Numbered from the stretch's first letter, positions 13,101 through 26,700 are shown. The stretch: 64,000 nt of DNA from Zeugodacus cucurbitae (GCF_028554725.1 NC_071669.1:48253501-48317500), one strand, 5' to 3'. The notes: generated from the letters alone by a model not told the origin. Numbers and translations: made by a program.

Positions 13101-13699
13101 AGAAGTAGATGAATTCTTGCCGCTGATTGCAGCAATCAACTGGCACAATCAATAAAACCAGTTCATTCTATTATGCGACTGCGGTGAGATGGGCAACAAT
13201 TTACGATGCAGCCACTTGCCACAGTCGTCGCACAGCGCCGCATCGTCAGCATAGCAGAGCTATGGAGGGCCGTCGAAGCAGCAGCAGCAACAATAACAAG
13301 ATTGCCAGCGGCACCGCCAGCACCCGCACCGCGACACCTGTTGCTCCGAACGACGGGGGCAACAAAGTTACCTGGAATTCATCAATGAACTGCGGCCGAC
13401 CGCGGCAGCAAAACGCGCACAGCATAAAGTGAAGTAAAAAGCGAAGAATAGAAATAAGAAACTCAGGCAGCAGCGCCGGTAGAACTCGGTCGACGCCGGC
13501 AATAAAAAGTCGAGCAATAAACACTGAAACAGTTCAGAGCAGCGCAAGTACAAATTTCGGAAATTGATTTCCATCAACTGTGGCGATGGCTTACAAGCGT
13601 ACAGCCGTAAGGTTGCCAACAAAAACACTCCAAGGTGGGATGGTGGGAGCATGAGGCAGGCTCGCTGCGAACTGTGGACTGTGAGCTGTGAGTGAGCGA

Positions 13700-13891
13700 A
13701 TGAGCCATGAAATCAAAATTAACTACAAATGTGGCACAGAATGTGGCGGCAAGTCGAGGAGTGTGCAGCGCGGTGAAAGTTGCGATGCTGACAGCTACTT
13801 GCAGTATGTGCTCGGTGGTCGGTGGTTTAACCTATCGAGTTGCATGGCTGCCTCGCTGGTTGGCGGTCTATTAGCGGCGTTCCAGCTGGTA
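13700..13891 (+). CDS. Candidate 5' coding exon, unassigned
   Basis: From ATG at 13700 a frame runs 64 codons to a donor-like GTA|GTAAGT at 13889-13897, so the exon would end in phase 0; the frame stops at 13901-13903 if unspliced. The C-terminal part, WFNLSSCMAASLVGGLLAAF, is hydrophobic enough for one membrane segment, and the N-terminal part is Cys-rich and polar. A TATA box lies about 600 bp upstream. I do not recognise the sequence and see no downstream exon in the window that clearly joins it. A frame of this length in GC-rich DNA can arise by chance. Confidence 0.22.
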
Positions 13892-13903
13892 GTAAGTAGT
13901 TAA

Positions 13904-14608
13904 AGTTTTTCATTCATTTCATTCAATCTAAACGATTAGCCGCAGCTTGGGAATTTTATTTCTTCAATTCTTTTATTGTTCGATTGTAGATTTTGCTATA
14001 ATTGAAGCTTTTGGATTATACCCAGCATGAGATTTGTAATCACGGAAAGTAGGAGTTTATGCATTTCATGAGGAGTTAGCAGTTCTGCTCTCTGTTACTG
14101 ATTGGATCGAGATACATGTTCTGTTGTGATTTTCTGATGATCTTTAATACTATCTAGAAATGGATTTATCTCTCTTGGTAATTAAAATTTCTGTGTGAAA
14201 GCTATTGTTCCGTTAAGTCGCAATTTTTAGGCAACTATATTAAATTTCTGACTACCGATCCCCACTACAATCAGATATTTGTAAAAGACCTTGGGTCTTA
14301 TCCCTACAAGAACCAACTTGTCCACCAGAATCATTTGCAAAATGTTTTCTACCATTACAACAACAAAAAAAACTATATCTGCTTCTATTGGATATGTGGA
14401 CTTCACCAGAAATATATATTGTAACAAATTTCTTGGTTTCAAAGAGGACATATAACGGCGTTAATACCCTATATGATGACATAAATACATTTTTTGATTA
14501 GAAGCTATCATCGAGAACATCTCAGAAATAAAGATTTTTCGTCGGGTTTTGACTACGAAAAACGAAATAATCGATTTAGAGGGTTCTGAAGAAGATCCAG
14601 TTTGGATT
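13904..14608. other. No recognised feature
   Basis: AT-rich spacer; open frames on the minus strand (14227-14482) are short and match no family I know. Confidence 0.4.
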
Positions 14609-15702
14609 TGATGTGGGCGTGGCCCCGCCCCACATTTGTTATTTGTATATATCTCGCAAACCAATAAACCTATATTAACCAAACTTTCTGCAGTCGGTTC
14701 TCTTACGTACCCCACCCCACACCATAAAAATCGGATAATAACCACACCCACCTCCCATACAAAGGTTAGGTTGAAAATTACTAAAAGTGGGTTAACTCAC
14801 TAACGAAAAACGTCAGAAACACTAAATAGCAAAAGGAAGCTGCACTCAGATCTTTTTACAAAATGGAAAATGGGCGTGGCATCGCCCACTTATGGGTCAA
14901 AAACCATATCTCAGGAACTACTCGACAGATTTCAATGAAATTCGATACATAATATTTTCTTGACACTGATAAAAAATGGGTGAAATCGATTCACAACCAC
15001 GACTACTTCCCATGTAACTCAATTTTGAACATCTGATTTCTTCACTTTATAATGTATACATAAGGAACCAATGAAGATAGCGAAATAAAACTTTACACAA
15101 ATACAGTATATGATCTGTGGCATCACTTGTGAAAAAATTGTCGAAAACGGACTATAACTTTTCAAGGACCCAGATACCGAACATGTTGAACTCAGCGCCT
15201 AAGGGTTAATTTTAACCGAAAATATGAGTAAATCTCTCAGATAATTTAATGTAATTCAGAGGAAATTGTTTTCTTCTAATAGTGTGTCTCTGTTTCAAAA
15301 ATTATTAAAATCGGGTCATAACATCTCTTAGCTCCCATATACCTAATTATAGGTTTTTTCAAAAATATCATCTCCTAGCTCCCATATAGGTTATAAGTTT
15401 TTCAAAAATACGGTGGGCTTTATTCCGCAGATATGTATTGGTTAATATGTGATATATCTTAGCAAAATTAAGTGAGCGTATATTGGATATAGTGTACCTT
15501 GCTGGTGAAAATGAATGAAATCGGTTCAGGAATTACCTCAGCCCTCATATACTATAATATATATGCTGATTTTCGTGATTGTATTAAACTTTATGCCGAA
15601 TTTATGGATAAATTTGTGTGTTATGTAAATAAAATGTCTTTAATAAATTGCGAGAATATAAAATGTTCGATTGCATCCGAACTTAGCCTTTCCTTACTTA
15701 TT
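14609..15702 (+). mobile_element. Helentron/DINE-1-like repeat, copy 3 (5'-truncated)
   Basis: Inverted relative to copies 1 and 2. It begins with GTGGGCGTGGCCCCGCCC and carries the shared blocks CCACACCCACCTCCCATACA and GGGCGTGGCATCGCCCAC. It ends with GCGAGAATATAAAATG and a hairpin GTTCGATTGCATCCGAAC (15665-15682), then TTAGCCTTTCCTTACTT. The 5' end with the (GTCC)n tract is absent. Confidence 0.65.
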
Positions 15703-18188
15703 CCATATTAGAGACTATATTTTGCAAATAATATCTTCACAAACACGGTCAATTGATGATAATTATTTTTTTTGGTGGTTTTTTTTTTACAATTTTCACG
15801 TTTTTATTGATTGATTAAAAATTTCGGTGTCGATCGAATTTTTCCGTCCTTGATTTTTTACAATTTTTAAGTTTTTACTGATTGAAGCTTACAGCGGGGC
15901 AAATGCGTTGCTACCACAATGCCACACGGCAATCAGCACACAAATACATACATACAGAGAAAAATTAGACAGGCAATCAGCAGCTGTAAGCCGCATTACA
16001 ACAACAACAGCAAAAGCAATAACAATAGCAATAATATTAGTAATAGAAATCAGCTCATCTTCGGGCGATGCCCAACTAACTGCTACAATGGCACCTAACA
16101 GCCACTACTTACACCGCCTCCAGCAAGCAGTCACTGCCTCTCCTCAACTCAACCAGCAGCTCCATACCCCTCTAGCACATGCTGACTGCTGACTACTGCA
16201 GCTTACAGCTGGGCCACTACTGTGCCGCTGCGTGGTGTAAAATGCTCCATATGCGTAGCATTACGAGATTAGCCGATTGTATTGCTGTCGAAGATTGTTA
16301 TTGTTGTTGTAGCATATCTTATATTTACGATTTGGTTGAGGCTCATTTGAATTTCCAGCGTTGTTCATAAACATTTCGACTTTTATGCCACTTCAAATTG
16401 CCACTACAACTTTTCTTTCCCACACTTTTACGCAGGTGAATGCGTTGCTCATAAAAACAAAAAAGAACAACAACAATAACAAAAAGCACATACTTACTTC
16501 TATATTCATTCAGCTCCCGCGCTGATCTGCTCCTCCAAATAAGCGTCGCCTTGTAGTTGTTGTTGTTGCCCAAATCATATGCTAATCGCTTATGACCGCT
16601 TGCTCACATCGAAATCAAATGAATTCGGAAATATTTTAATAGTTTAATTTCGATGCGCAACCCCGCCCCTTCAGCTTGCCGCAGCAGCACGCTCACCAAC
16701 TAGCTGCCGCTTTTGACCTTCAGGCTGCTGCTGAGTGGCTTTTCACTAGCTCTGCTTTATCGTCGATCGCTTTTGATAATTTCCACGTTCGACTTAAATT
16801 TGATTGCTGCCATAGTTAAATTGATTTTTACATTACAACAACAAAGCCGAGGAGATGTGTGGGAATGTACCGTTGCGCGCTCGGTGTTTTGCATATAATT
16901 TTCAGGTTTTCATTTGAGCGGCTGGTAAAAGTGTGATGAAATTCGATATGCGGGCGTAACGCAGAACCGTTGCTGTTGAGTGAATGTGGAACACAGCCAC
17001 CTACATATACATATATATATATATGTCTACCGTAAACATCCATAAATTATTTCTGTAATGGTTTTTGTTTTTTTTTTTTGTGATAATCTCCAGTCACCTG
17101 TCATTAAAATAACAATAATATTAGTATTTGATATTTCGTTGTCAATCAGCTTCGCGTAAAGCAATACTCCTCGTCTCCGCTGCGCTTTGGCCTCATTATG
17201 CTTCGCTTAGTTGTCTTTTAGTATTAAATTCCTGGCTTCTGCTTCTCTAAGTTGTTTTTGTATACAATTACAGTTAGTTGCTGCATAATTAATTGAAATA
17301 AATTAGTCGGTGAAAAAATATCGCATTACTTGAAATATTGACTCGAGCAGCAAGTATTTGGTGTTTGTGCTTGTTGGCAAACAAAAGACTTAAGCGACAA
17401 ACTCGATAATTATTTCATTGTTTTGCTTTGCTGTGTGTATTAGAGGCACAGTTTTAATTTCAGCGAAATAATTTCCTTTTTGTAGTTTGGAATATTTAAA
17501 GAGAACGTTAGTTAAATGTCGAAAAATAGTAAAATAACATTGGCTGTACTTAAAAAAAAATTATCTAGCGATATTAGAGAAAAGCGGTACATGATTGTGG
17601 TAATATTTTACCCAATAAATCAAAATAAAATGAAAAATATCTACACTGAAACTTCGCACCAAAGGGTACAAAACGAATATAAGCATCGACACTCATACCT
17701 ATGAGGCCGATATTTATGGGATAAGAGAGACAGTCAACTTTTTTATTTAAAGAAGCAAACTTTGAGAGAAATTTGTGAATGAATCCACTGTCTGGAACTT
17801 GTCATCAATATAAAATTCATGCTCCCTGAATATTGTAGTATTTTTCAAGCTGAGGTGAAGGAAGCTGAATCTTTTTCAGTGACTATCCAGATAGTATGGC
17901 GACAAATTTAGCCTTGAGCTCATTGACTTTTAGTTAAATAGTGCCTAACTTTACTATCAAATGTCATCGAGTTAAAAAACTTATAAGATCCTGATCTTCA
18001 TAAGATCAATAAAGTAGCAGACGGAATAGTAAGTGAAAGTTAAGCTAAAGCAAGGCATGTCAACCTCGCTATGGGAACAGGTCTGAGCTCCGCTCAGAGG
18101 GCCTCAAGAGGTCTAGAAATCTCTCAACCCACAGCAAGATTAACGTATCTATACTTGTATTGGTACTAACAGGTCAACGGTAATGTTC
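15703..18188. other. No recognised gene; intergenic DNA
   Basis: Mixed AT-rich and moderately GC-rich sequence with CAA/CAG runs (15990-16040, 16440-16480). No transposase, RT or host protein similarity noticed in any frame. Confidence 0.4.
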
Positions 18189-18818
18189 ACAAGTAAGGAA
18201 GGGTTAAGTTCGGGTGTATTCGAAAATTTAATACTCTCGCAATTTAACTATTTAATTTTACTAAGATAACACCCTTTGCAAAAAAGTCTATATAGTATAT
18301 GGGGGACAAATTAGCCACAAGTTTTAAGGTCCTCATGTTCGATAAGCCACACTAGAAATACAGTATTTGTGCAAAGTTCTTTTCCGAGTCAGTAGCTAAA
18401 CAAATGTCACTAACCAAATTTTATTGAAATTGGTTGAGTAGTTTCGGAGATATGATATTTGACACGTAAGTGGACGGAGCCACGTCCATTTAATGTTTTG
18501 TACAGAAATTGGAGTGCAGTCCTTCTGTACTATCTTTACCATTAAATTTAAGGTTAACGGCGTTAAAATGGCATCTAATTGTTTCCCACCCTAGTGTGAT
18601 CCTCTGTACCAAATTTTTTCGGTTAACACCAATTTGTGCCCGTGGCAGTCCGATTTCACAAATGTGTACCAAGTTTTAATAAGTTATCTCAATTTATCGC
18701 TTGCACAGACGGAAAGAGAGACATCCATATTTCAACATTATTCTTCACTCAGATCTCTTTGGTATATATAACATTGTATCCACCGTTGTGTGAACAAAAC
18801 TGTTATACTCTGTGGAGC
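18189..18818 (-). mobile_element. Helentron/DINE-1-like repeat, copy 4 (internally shortened)
   Basis: Starts with ACAAGTAAGGAAGGGTTAAG and a degraded hairpin (GTTCGGGTGTATTCGAAAA), then AATACTCTCGCAA. It ends near TGTGAACAAAACTGTTATAC. Both termini are recognisable but only about 630 bp lie between them, against 1154 bp in copy 2, so internal deletions have occurred. The purine/GACGG tract is reduced to a remnant near 18710. Confidence 0.6.
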
Positions 18819-19058
18819 ATGTTGTAAGTGTTACCGGATGCTAGTTCTAGAAACTTCTTGGAGGAGATACCTCAAAACTTCCTTCCGAAATATCTGCCTT
18901 TGCGACATCGAGACTAAAACAGATCAAACACTGGAAGTAATATATTTTAAATAGTTGCTTTACTATTGAGAAAATTCTTCACCTAAAGAAATATAATTTA
19001 ACCCAAAGATCACATAACTTAATGGGGTTTCTAGATGAATATGTTAAAAAAATATATC

Positions 19059-20558
19059 TACCTCATACAAAGAATTATATGTGCATTTCTGCTTTTGTTT
19101 ATATTTCTTATTCACTGTTATTTTTTGAATTTCGGTAAATGTAGAATGAAAGGTTGATATGTTGCCGTTACTATGTAACGAAAATTGTTTCATACTTTTC
19201 TTGTTCGATGTATTAAGAAAGTGCTTGTGAATTGGGTATTGCATAGTAAATATTTATAAGTGCAAAATCAGTTTAGCTGGTCTTTCTTTCTGACAGTGTC
19301 GAAGCAAAAACTTTTTTTGTTAAAATTTGTTTGCAAAATTATTGTAGGTGCATTAAATTAATGAATTATTAAAAATTTGATTACATTTATTTAACTTTAA
19401 GCCTAAAATTTCTCGTGGTACTAGTTTATCAGCCGAGGAACAAGTAATAATCATAGGAATGCATGAAAATGGTTCCAAAATGGTTCTAAACCAAAGCGAC
19501 ATCGGAACTGTATCTCAAAATATTTTAAAATTCCCACTAATTATGGTATAGTGCGACACAGCGGACGAAAACCAACAATGATGAGCTGTGCGAAGGCTAG
19601 CAGTTGCGGACTTGATAAGCAGCGGTCAAATATGGACCTAGCTAAGACAGAAAATCACAATAAATATAATTTTTCCAATTATACATAAAAATCAGTTTGT
19701 CAAACACACCTCCATGGCACATAAACCAACGCTAAACGAAGGCACAATAAATCACATTTGAGTTTTGCAAATAAATACCAATTTTGGGCCGATGAGTGAT
19801 AGAATACAGTCTTTAGTGACCAAAACAAGCGATGCTTTGGAAGCGGTACCTTGATTTCATGGGCTGCATTTTGCTGCAGTGGAAAGATATCTTGATGTTT
19901 TATATCCACTCAAATGAAGGCTAATATCAATGTTGATCTTTTGGACAGCGAGTAAATAAAATTTGCTAGCAATATTTATGGCATATAACTGGACATATCG
20001 GCAGGATAACCCTTCAATCCACACGAAGAACAACTTTAATGACCGGAAAATTCCGGTATTACAATGAGCAGCATTGAGTTCGAACCTAAATCCTATTGAG
20101 GATCTCTGGGGGATCCTCTCTGCTCCTGTCTTCCAAAACGGAAAGCAGTTAGAGACAGTACGTCACCTTAAATTATCCATAAAGCAAGAATTTGCCAATA
20201 TTTACATAACTATTCTACAGTCAGTAGTTAATTCTCTGATTAAGCGGCTTAATTTAGTTCTAAAATATAAGGACAATTCCACTGACTGTTAAAATAAACA
20301 TTTCTTTAAGTTAAACTCAAATGTATAGGATTTACTGGTAAAAATAGTAAAATGCACATATAAATATTTACCATTAGCCTAAACTTCAATTCTGTTTTAT
20401 AGTTTAAAAAAATTTTGAAATTTATTAATTTTTTTTTTATACTCGTATCGTATACATTAATAATAAAAAACCTGCATACCCAGAAATATTTTGCAATTTT
20501 GTAATCTTTATTTTTTTTTGCAAAAAGTTCATGCACATATAATTCTTTGTATGAGGTA
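19059..20558 (+). mobile_element. Tc1-like transposon relic with long inverted ends (IR/DR type)
   Basis: A 28-bp perfect inverted repeat including the flanking TA bounds the element (19059-19086 and 20531-20558; outer core CCTCATACAAAGAATTATAT). A related inner motif, TAAATATTTATAAGTGCA at about 19241 and its inverted partner at about 20350-20375, sits some 184 bp in from each end, the arrangement of IR/DR Tc1-like elements with two transposase-binding sites per end. Inside, translation gives an N-terminal block like SAEEQVIIIGMHENGSK (about 19430) and an NYGIVRHSGRKPTM-type segment (about 19540), then NLNPIEDLWGIL at 20074-20292, the DDE C-terminal motif of Tc1/Tc3-like transposases. The frame is broken repeatedly, so it is dead. 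Confidence 0.75.
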
Positions 20559-22104
20559 TCTATCTCCACTTTTCACTTTTTTATAATATTAAAACTGTTC
20601 AAAAATATTTTTTAGTATTTTTGAAAATGAAGGTCTAAATAAAGGTCTAGATCACGATATCTCAAATATTTCTAACTCGACTAAACACAATACTATTCAT
20701 ACACTTAAAGCTGCTTTTGAACGGTCGTAATTATAGAAGGAGTCTTAATAACTTTTTCTATTCTTTTTGTTAAGATTTTGATTGACACAAAACTCGCATA
20801 TGAATACATTAAATGAAATTAATTCCCAAAATTCGGTAAAAAATAATAATAATTGACGTTCCAGTATACCAACTCAACAGTAGACATTAAAAAAAATGTA
20901 TTCTTCCTTAAGTGAACAACAACAACTATTTAATTTACTGAATGCAACATCCTAAACTTCAAGTGCAATATTTCTTCATCTCCACACTTCATTCCACAAA
21001 AATTTATCGCACTTCCTCAGAGTTATACTCGACTGTCATTAGTTATAAGTGCCAGCACTTGATTTTATTTTATTTATAATGCTTTAGTCACTCGCAAATC
21101 CGAAATTGTTAAAAACCTTTAAATGCGAATTTATTTATTTTAAAGATCTTAGCTTTTAATTCATTTGAGATTTATGTTGTTGGCCAAAAGCAAACACCTG
21201 TTGCGCGCTCAAGCCAAATAATCCATCCAAGCAAGCACCACACATAAAGACACACACAAGCTAATGCACTCATGCAACAATAGAATCACCTATGCAAATT
21301 GTGCACAAATAGCAACAAAGCCGTTAAGGTAGCACTTTACCCTCAACTACAACGAAAACAACAGCAACAACTACAATAACACATTAACGGCAAAAGTCAT
21401 AAATTCAACAACAAAGAACTGCCAACAAAGTACGAAAAAGATTTTCTACAGCACTAGGCTTATACATAGCTACACACATGTGTGTTTGTGTGTGTGTATG
21501 TTTGTTGTCATTGTTGCAATTTTCTGTGCAACTATTACCTCATAGAGTCATAGTTACTCGTAAGTCGTGCCGAACAGCTGTGCTGGGCAGCTGAGGCGCA
21601 ACAGATGCCGGAGTCAGTTGAAGATTACAGTGAGTATAAATTGTGCTCGACGGAGTTGGCCAGCGGTGGTTGCGGGGAAGTACACGGAGTCGAGTACGAG
21701 TACGTATGGCAGCATTCCTGGTTGTTTGCTCAGCCCAGTAGAGTTCATTGTATTTTATGCTGGTAATTGCAATTATTTAGTCGTTGATTAGTTCATGAAT
21801 CAGGTAAAACATTTTGTATGCTGGCATTTGATTAAATTATTAGAAGGTCGCTTGCCGCTGGTGCAGTTTAGAATTTTTTAGAATTGCATATAATATATTA
21901 AATGTGCAAATAACTCTGGCTATAATATAATATAGATATTGGAAATGTCTTAAATTGATTATAAAAATATAAAAATAACAAAAAATAGTGTCACGTTTTA
22001 ATGTGGATTTATTGGAGTATTTTTAATTCAAACTCGTTTTTGATAAGTTTTCCTAAAAAAAATAAATTAGACCATGAGATGCTCCAAACTTTGTTCAAGT
22101 CCTT
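20559..22104. other. No recognised gene; intergenic DNA
   Basis: AT-rich to about 21540, with a (GT)n run near 21480-21500. Around 21545-21766 a GC-richer patch has an open frame with ATG at 21605 (53 codons) and a GTGAGT inside it, but no recognisable similarity. Confidence 0.4.
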
Positions 22105-22600
22105 CTTCTTGACCTGCGTAGACACCGCTTACTCGGTTATAGCCGAGTCCACGATAGCGAGCCACTCAGTCTCCCTTTTGGCAGTTTGGCGCCAAAACCA
22201 AGTGAAACCAGATCCGTCTTCACCTGATTCTTCCAACGAAGTGGAGGTCTTCCTCTTCCTCGCTTCCCACCAGGTACTGCATCGAACACTTTCAGAGCTG
22301 AAGTGTTTTCGTGCATTCGGACAACATGACCTAGCCAGCGTAGCCGCTGTCTTTTTATTCGCTGAACTATGTCAATGTCGTCGAATAACTTATACAGCTC
22401 ATCATTCCATCGTCTGGGATATTCGTCGTGGTTCAGAGGACCATAAATCTTTCGCAAAGCCTTTCTCCTGAAACCTCCTAGTATTATCGGATGTTGCCAT
22501 CGTCCACCCTTCTGCACCATAAAATAGGACGGAAATTATGGGGGACTTTTAGAGTCTGATTTTGGTTCGCCGAGAGAAGACTTTTCTGACTTGGATAATG
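22105..22600 (-). mobile_element. RTE-type LINE fragment, 3' end (5'-truncated)
   Basis: Minus-strand translation contains LRKIYGP, YPRRWNDELYKLFDDIDIVQ, RIKRQRLRWLGHVVRM and KRGRGRPPLRWKNQV, the same C-terminal region as the RTE element at 42.2-45.2 kb. The copy keeps the 3' end (TTATAGCCGAGTCCACGA on the plus strand) and is cut at about 22600 upstream. Its 3' tail (CTTCTTCTTGACC...) differs from that of the 42-kb copy and matches the 27-kb fragment, so at least two subfamilies are present. Frameshifts near the C-terminus. Confidence 0.75.
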
Positions 22601-22609
22601 GTAATTTTC

Positions 22610-23130
22610 GTTGTTTGAAAAAATATTTATTCATTCATTTACATTCATGTTGTCGCCTTCAAAATAGTCCCTATTCGATATTATACACTTATGCCAGCGC
22701 TTCTTCCAACCGTCGTAGTACTTCTCAAACTCGATTTTTGGGATAGCTTTGGTTTTTCAGCGATTTTTCCTACTTAGGTAAAACCAGCGCCTTTAATTTT
22801 TGGAAACAGAAAAAAATCACAAGGAGTCATGTCTGACGAATATGGAGGCTGGGTCATCGTTACAGTATTGTTTTTGACCAAGAATTTTCGAAGAAGCGAC
22901 AAAATGAGAGCTTTCAAAAATATAAATCGTAAAGATCATAAAAACACGTCTAACCTTAGCGGCTGCTACAGACAAAGTAAGCAACGGATATAGCTGAAAT
23001 TTGTATCGTACTTCATGGGCATGTATATCCACATAATGAAAATCCATTTAATACAAAAATTTTACCAATTGGACTCTCCAAATCCGTGAAATTTTAATTT
23101 TTACAATTCCCGTTATTTTTTGAACACACC
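22610..23130 (-). mobile_element. Mariner-like element remnant, internally deleted
   Basis: On the minus strand the right end reads TGTGTTCAAAAAATAACGGG, an end-like sequence. About 22730-22840 translates to SDMTPCDFFLFPKIKGAG, the block around the third catalytic residue of a mariner-like transposase. It is followed by YYDGWKKRWHKCIISN and GDYFEGDN-type C-terminal residues (about 22640-22710). Most of the transposase N-terminal two-thirds is missing. The same C-terminal block recurs at 45600-45900. Confidence 0.6.
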
Positions 23131-23409
23131 ACTTATATCTGCTAAAAGTTTTGCCTGGAATGCCCATTAATCCTTTAGTCAAATTTCTTTTACTGGTTCA
23201 AAACAACTATTTTCAAGTCAACGGCATCTATATTTGTGTTTCACAAACAAGGAAACGTCAATTTAGCATTACTTTATAAGAACGAGCTTAATAAACGTCT
23301 CGTGGTATTAGCTGGCAAAACTTATTTTACACATGTTTGACTAAAGTAAGAGGGGTTCGACTAGATTTTCTGAACTATACTATACTATATTACTAGTACT
23401 ATATAGGAA

Positions 23410-23790
23410 TATATCTTTTCCGAACACCTTTGCTAGGTTACAGCCTCATCGTCGCGACAAACATGGCTATCAAAGCTTCTCCTTCGTAATGACAAAAGCT
23501 CCTGAGTATAGACCAAAAGATCCTCATGTATCGACGTAGCGCTTTGCCTATCAGAAATCAAGCCTATTCGCCGGGTTCGTTGACGGTACGACTGCAGAGA
23601 TGTCAAAGATGGACAATGGAATAAAAAATGTTTGATCCAACACATATGACATTATTTTTTAGGTTCACCGAATAAATGGTTACTGAACAGTGCCCTGTTA
23701 GAACTTCTACAAGCGCTTAAGATTAAACGCAAAAACAACGGAGCACCGATTACTTCCCAGTCTGTTCAAATTGAGTCACGTCTCTATTTG
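23410..23790 (-). mobile_element. LINE fragment downstream of an RNase H-type region
   Basis: Minus-strand frames give VLTGHCSV (about 23680-23700) and HFLFHCPSL (about 23610-23635), followed by LQSYRQRTRRIG. This LTGH...HxLxxCPxL series follows the RNase H domain in several insect non-LTR retrotransposons. The frames are broken, and neither the RT nor the endonuclease is present. The clade cannot be set from this piece. Confidence 0.5.
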
Positions 23791-26700
23791 TAGGAAAAGT
23801 AAAGATCAATACCCCAAAATAAGAAGTAATGCTCAGTCAAATATCCAAATAAAAATATATATATAACATTAACTTAAGCGCGACTTGGTAAGTTTTAAAA
23901 AATGTTCTGCAATAATCTCTCGCAAGTAGCAATTGTATGCTCTCTTTTCTTTGATATTCGTAGTACTGACTAGTGTTAATAAATTGAACGTTCTCTACCA
24001 CAGCTGCAAATTTGGCTTTAGAGATTTAATTACTTGTGGCAACACGACTAGTCTTAAAATCAGAGAATTTATCACCATTATTACCATAAAAGTGAAAGTC
24101 TCTCTCCTAAACAATGCTTAAGAAATCACCACAGCATATGACAAACTGAAAAATATGAATTCATCTGATAAGTACGACGGTAGTTGTTATTACTGCTTAT
24201 GCAACAATCGTCATTCCAACAAACAGCTGTTGCCACGAAATCCGAGCGCTTATCTAGATTCGAACACTGAAGACGAAACACCGACAACTTCAGGGTGCGC
24301 TCACCCTCACAATTGTACAACCATTTCCAATTTTTTTTCAACACCTCGATTACAATTTCGTTTCCGCACAAAAGATGCACTAATGACAGTTGAAGACAAA
24401 CAAACAACAGCAAACACCCAATTGGCATTGGCATTGATATTGCAGCATAGGCAGTCAGCGCCTGCGCCGGGGGAGAAAGGAGAGAGAGCAAGCGAGCCTA
24501 CCTATTGCCAAATGTTGTCGGCGAGCGGAAGAAGGCATTGACGCGCAGCGAAGAATTAGGAAAGTAGAAATTACAATTGCAACAGAAGATGTTGCAAGAA
24601 CTAGAAACGCACACATAAGATGAGGGGAAGAAGAGAAGACAATCAGTTGAATTGTGAAAGAAGATTGCAGCGCGCAGCTGACATTGGATGACAATATGCC
24701 TATTTTGACTGACTGCTCGCCAGTGTGACAAAGTGACTGACTGCCAGTGGCATGCAACAAGCGCCCTGCCGTGCAACAACGTCGAAATAGTTGAGGTAAA
24801 GGACCTTGGTGCAAGCCAAAAGATGTGTGAGGCATTACAGTTCGGCTTCGGCTACTGCAGCGGCTGCTACCGACCAATGGCTGACTACCGCTGTGCATAG
24901 CTGTCAGGCAGCTAGCGGTAGGTCGTGCGTGTGCGCTCTTAATCTAAGCGCATAATATTGTGGTCAGGAAGGCAACAACAACAATACACACACATGCCAC
25001 CTTATTATTGCAACACTTTACAACAACATATGTGCATCCGTTTGTTGACGCTGCCGTTGTGTGAAAAGTAGTGCAGGCGTGTTGCAGCATCTGGCTGGCA
25101 GCCACATACTGCTGCGTCGCTCGTTGGTAATTGCGTTATAATTGTCTTTTCCGCTGCGGTGAAGTAAAGTGAGAAAATTAGTGGAAAATTTGGGTTAATG
25201 TAACAAGTGGCAGACAACAGCAGATTGGTGGCATGCAACACAATTAACCAAAAGTAAAGTGAAAAACATAATAAAATTAGCGGTTTCAATGAAATTTGTA
25301 GACTAGAAAAAAATGATAAAATGATATTTAACGCTAATTCTGTCTGTGTGGGGGTAGAAAAACTAAACCGTTAAAGCATTTGTGGCAAGTGCGTGCGCAT
25401 GCAAACATGTTATAACTGTTGATTGCCACATAAATATTGTGCGTTGAAAAACAAATCGCATTCGGTAAAATATTTTTATCATTGCAAAGTGCCGTTAAAA
25501 TGCTTTGTTTTTGCTTATTTTTATTGCACAAACAACAACACACACAGTGCCACACACTAACCGGCACATAATGACACACGCACAACAAATATCATCAGAG
25601 TTTTTGCATGCAGTTGCACCGACGATTCGGTCAGTTCATGTGCCGCAGAAGGACGCCAGTTGGGTGGAAAAAATAGTATAACTAATGGCCGGTTGCTGGC
25701 GTTGGCTGCGCGCTTGGCCCAATGCCCCCGCCGGGCACGCCCACTTAAATTGCGTGCCGCATGCGCGCAAGTATTCATTATCATCAATGCGAATGGGGTA
25801 AATGCAATTAAATTTGCATTTATATACATACATACATATGTACGTAGAAGAGAGCGGGTCCATGGCCGCAGGGGGCAGTAAGTAGACACACAGACACATA
25901 TATACATAAATATACGTATTTGGCATGAGGAAGGCAGCGATTGGCGCAAAAAATGCGTAGGAAACATTTATCACTGTGAGTGGTGAGCAAAAAGATAACA
26001 ACAACAACAACAAATAAAAATTCTACAAATTATACAAACAGATATATAAATATATATATACAATCAAAAATAATGACGAAAAAACCAAATCGTGCAGCAG
26101 AGTCAGCGCGCGGTAGCTGCCACAAGCGGCAGACGCACAGCATTCACATCAAAAAGCACAGTCACACAGACACAAACACACATATATTTGTATATAAAAG
26201 CACATGCAAAAAGCACAATGCCACAATAAAATAAATCCTTATAATTTTAAATGTTTGGCAATAAATATTTATGCGGCAACTATTAGTAGTAGCGGCAACA
26301 ATGCCACAAACAGCAGAAGTAGCAGCAGCAGCAATAACAACAACATCAGCTACATGTGGGTACGTCTTAGCGTCCAGCACGCACCGTTCACTTGAAGCAG
26401 ATCACTTAATGATAGGGTTGCCACATGCTTACAGACATACGCAACACTCGCCTCAGCGTATGCTCAGACAATAGCCTAAACGAAAATGCTTAAATTTAAT
26501 GACATAACCACACGTTGTTGCCGCACAAGTGCATGCCACAGCGTTGCGCATGCGCAATCACAAAAAACTAAGTCTAAAATCTTCAATGGCGTACGCACAA
26601 ACGCTCAAGCACAAGTTGTCGGCGGTGGAGGCGATAAGTCCAAGTGCACAGCGAAGAATTTCGGAAAATATAATACTACTTTAAAATATGTAGTTCCTAA

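Noticed and set aside
21605..21766. 53-codon frame starting MPESVEDYSEYK with an internal GTGAGT
   Set aside because: No similarity and no convincing splice partner; frame length is within chance for this base composition.
24126..24898. Opposed overlapping open frames of 121-147 codons
   Set aside because: No known domain, strong overlap on opposite strands, and composition set by CAG/CAA and AC runs; not supportable as genes.
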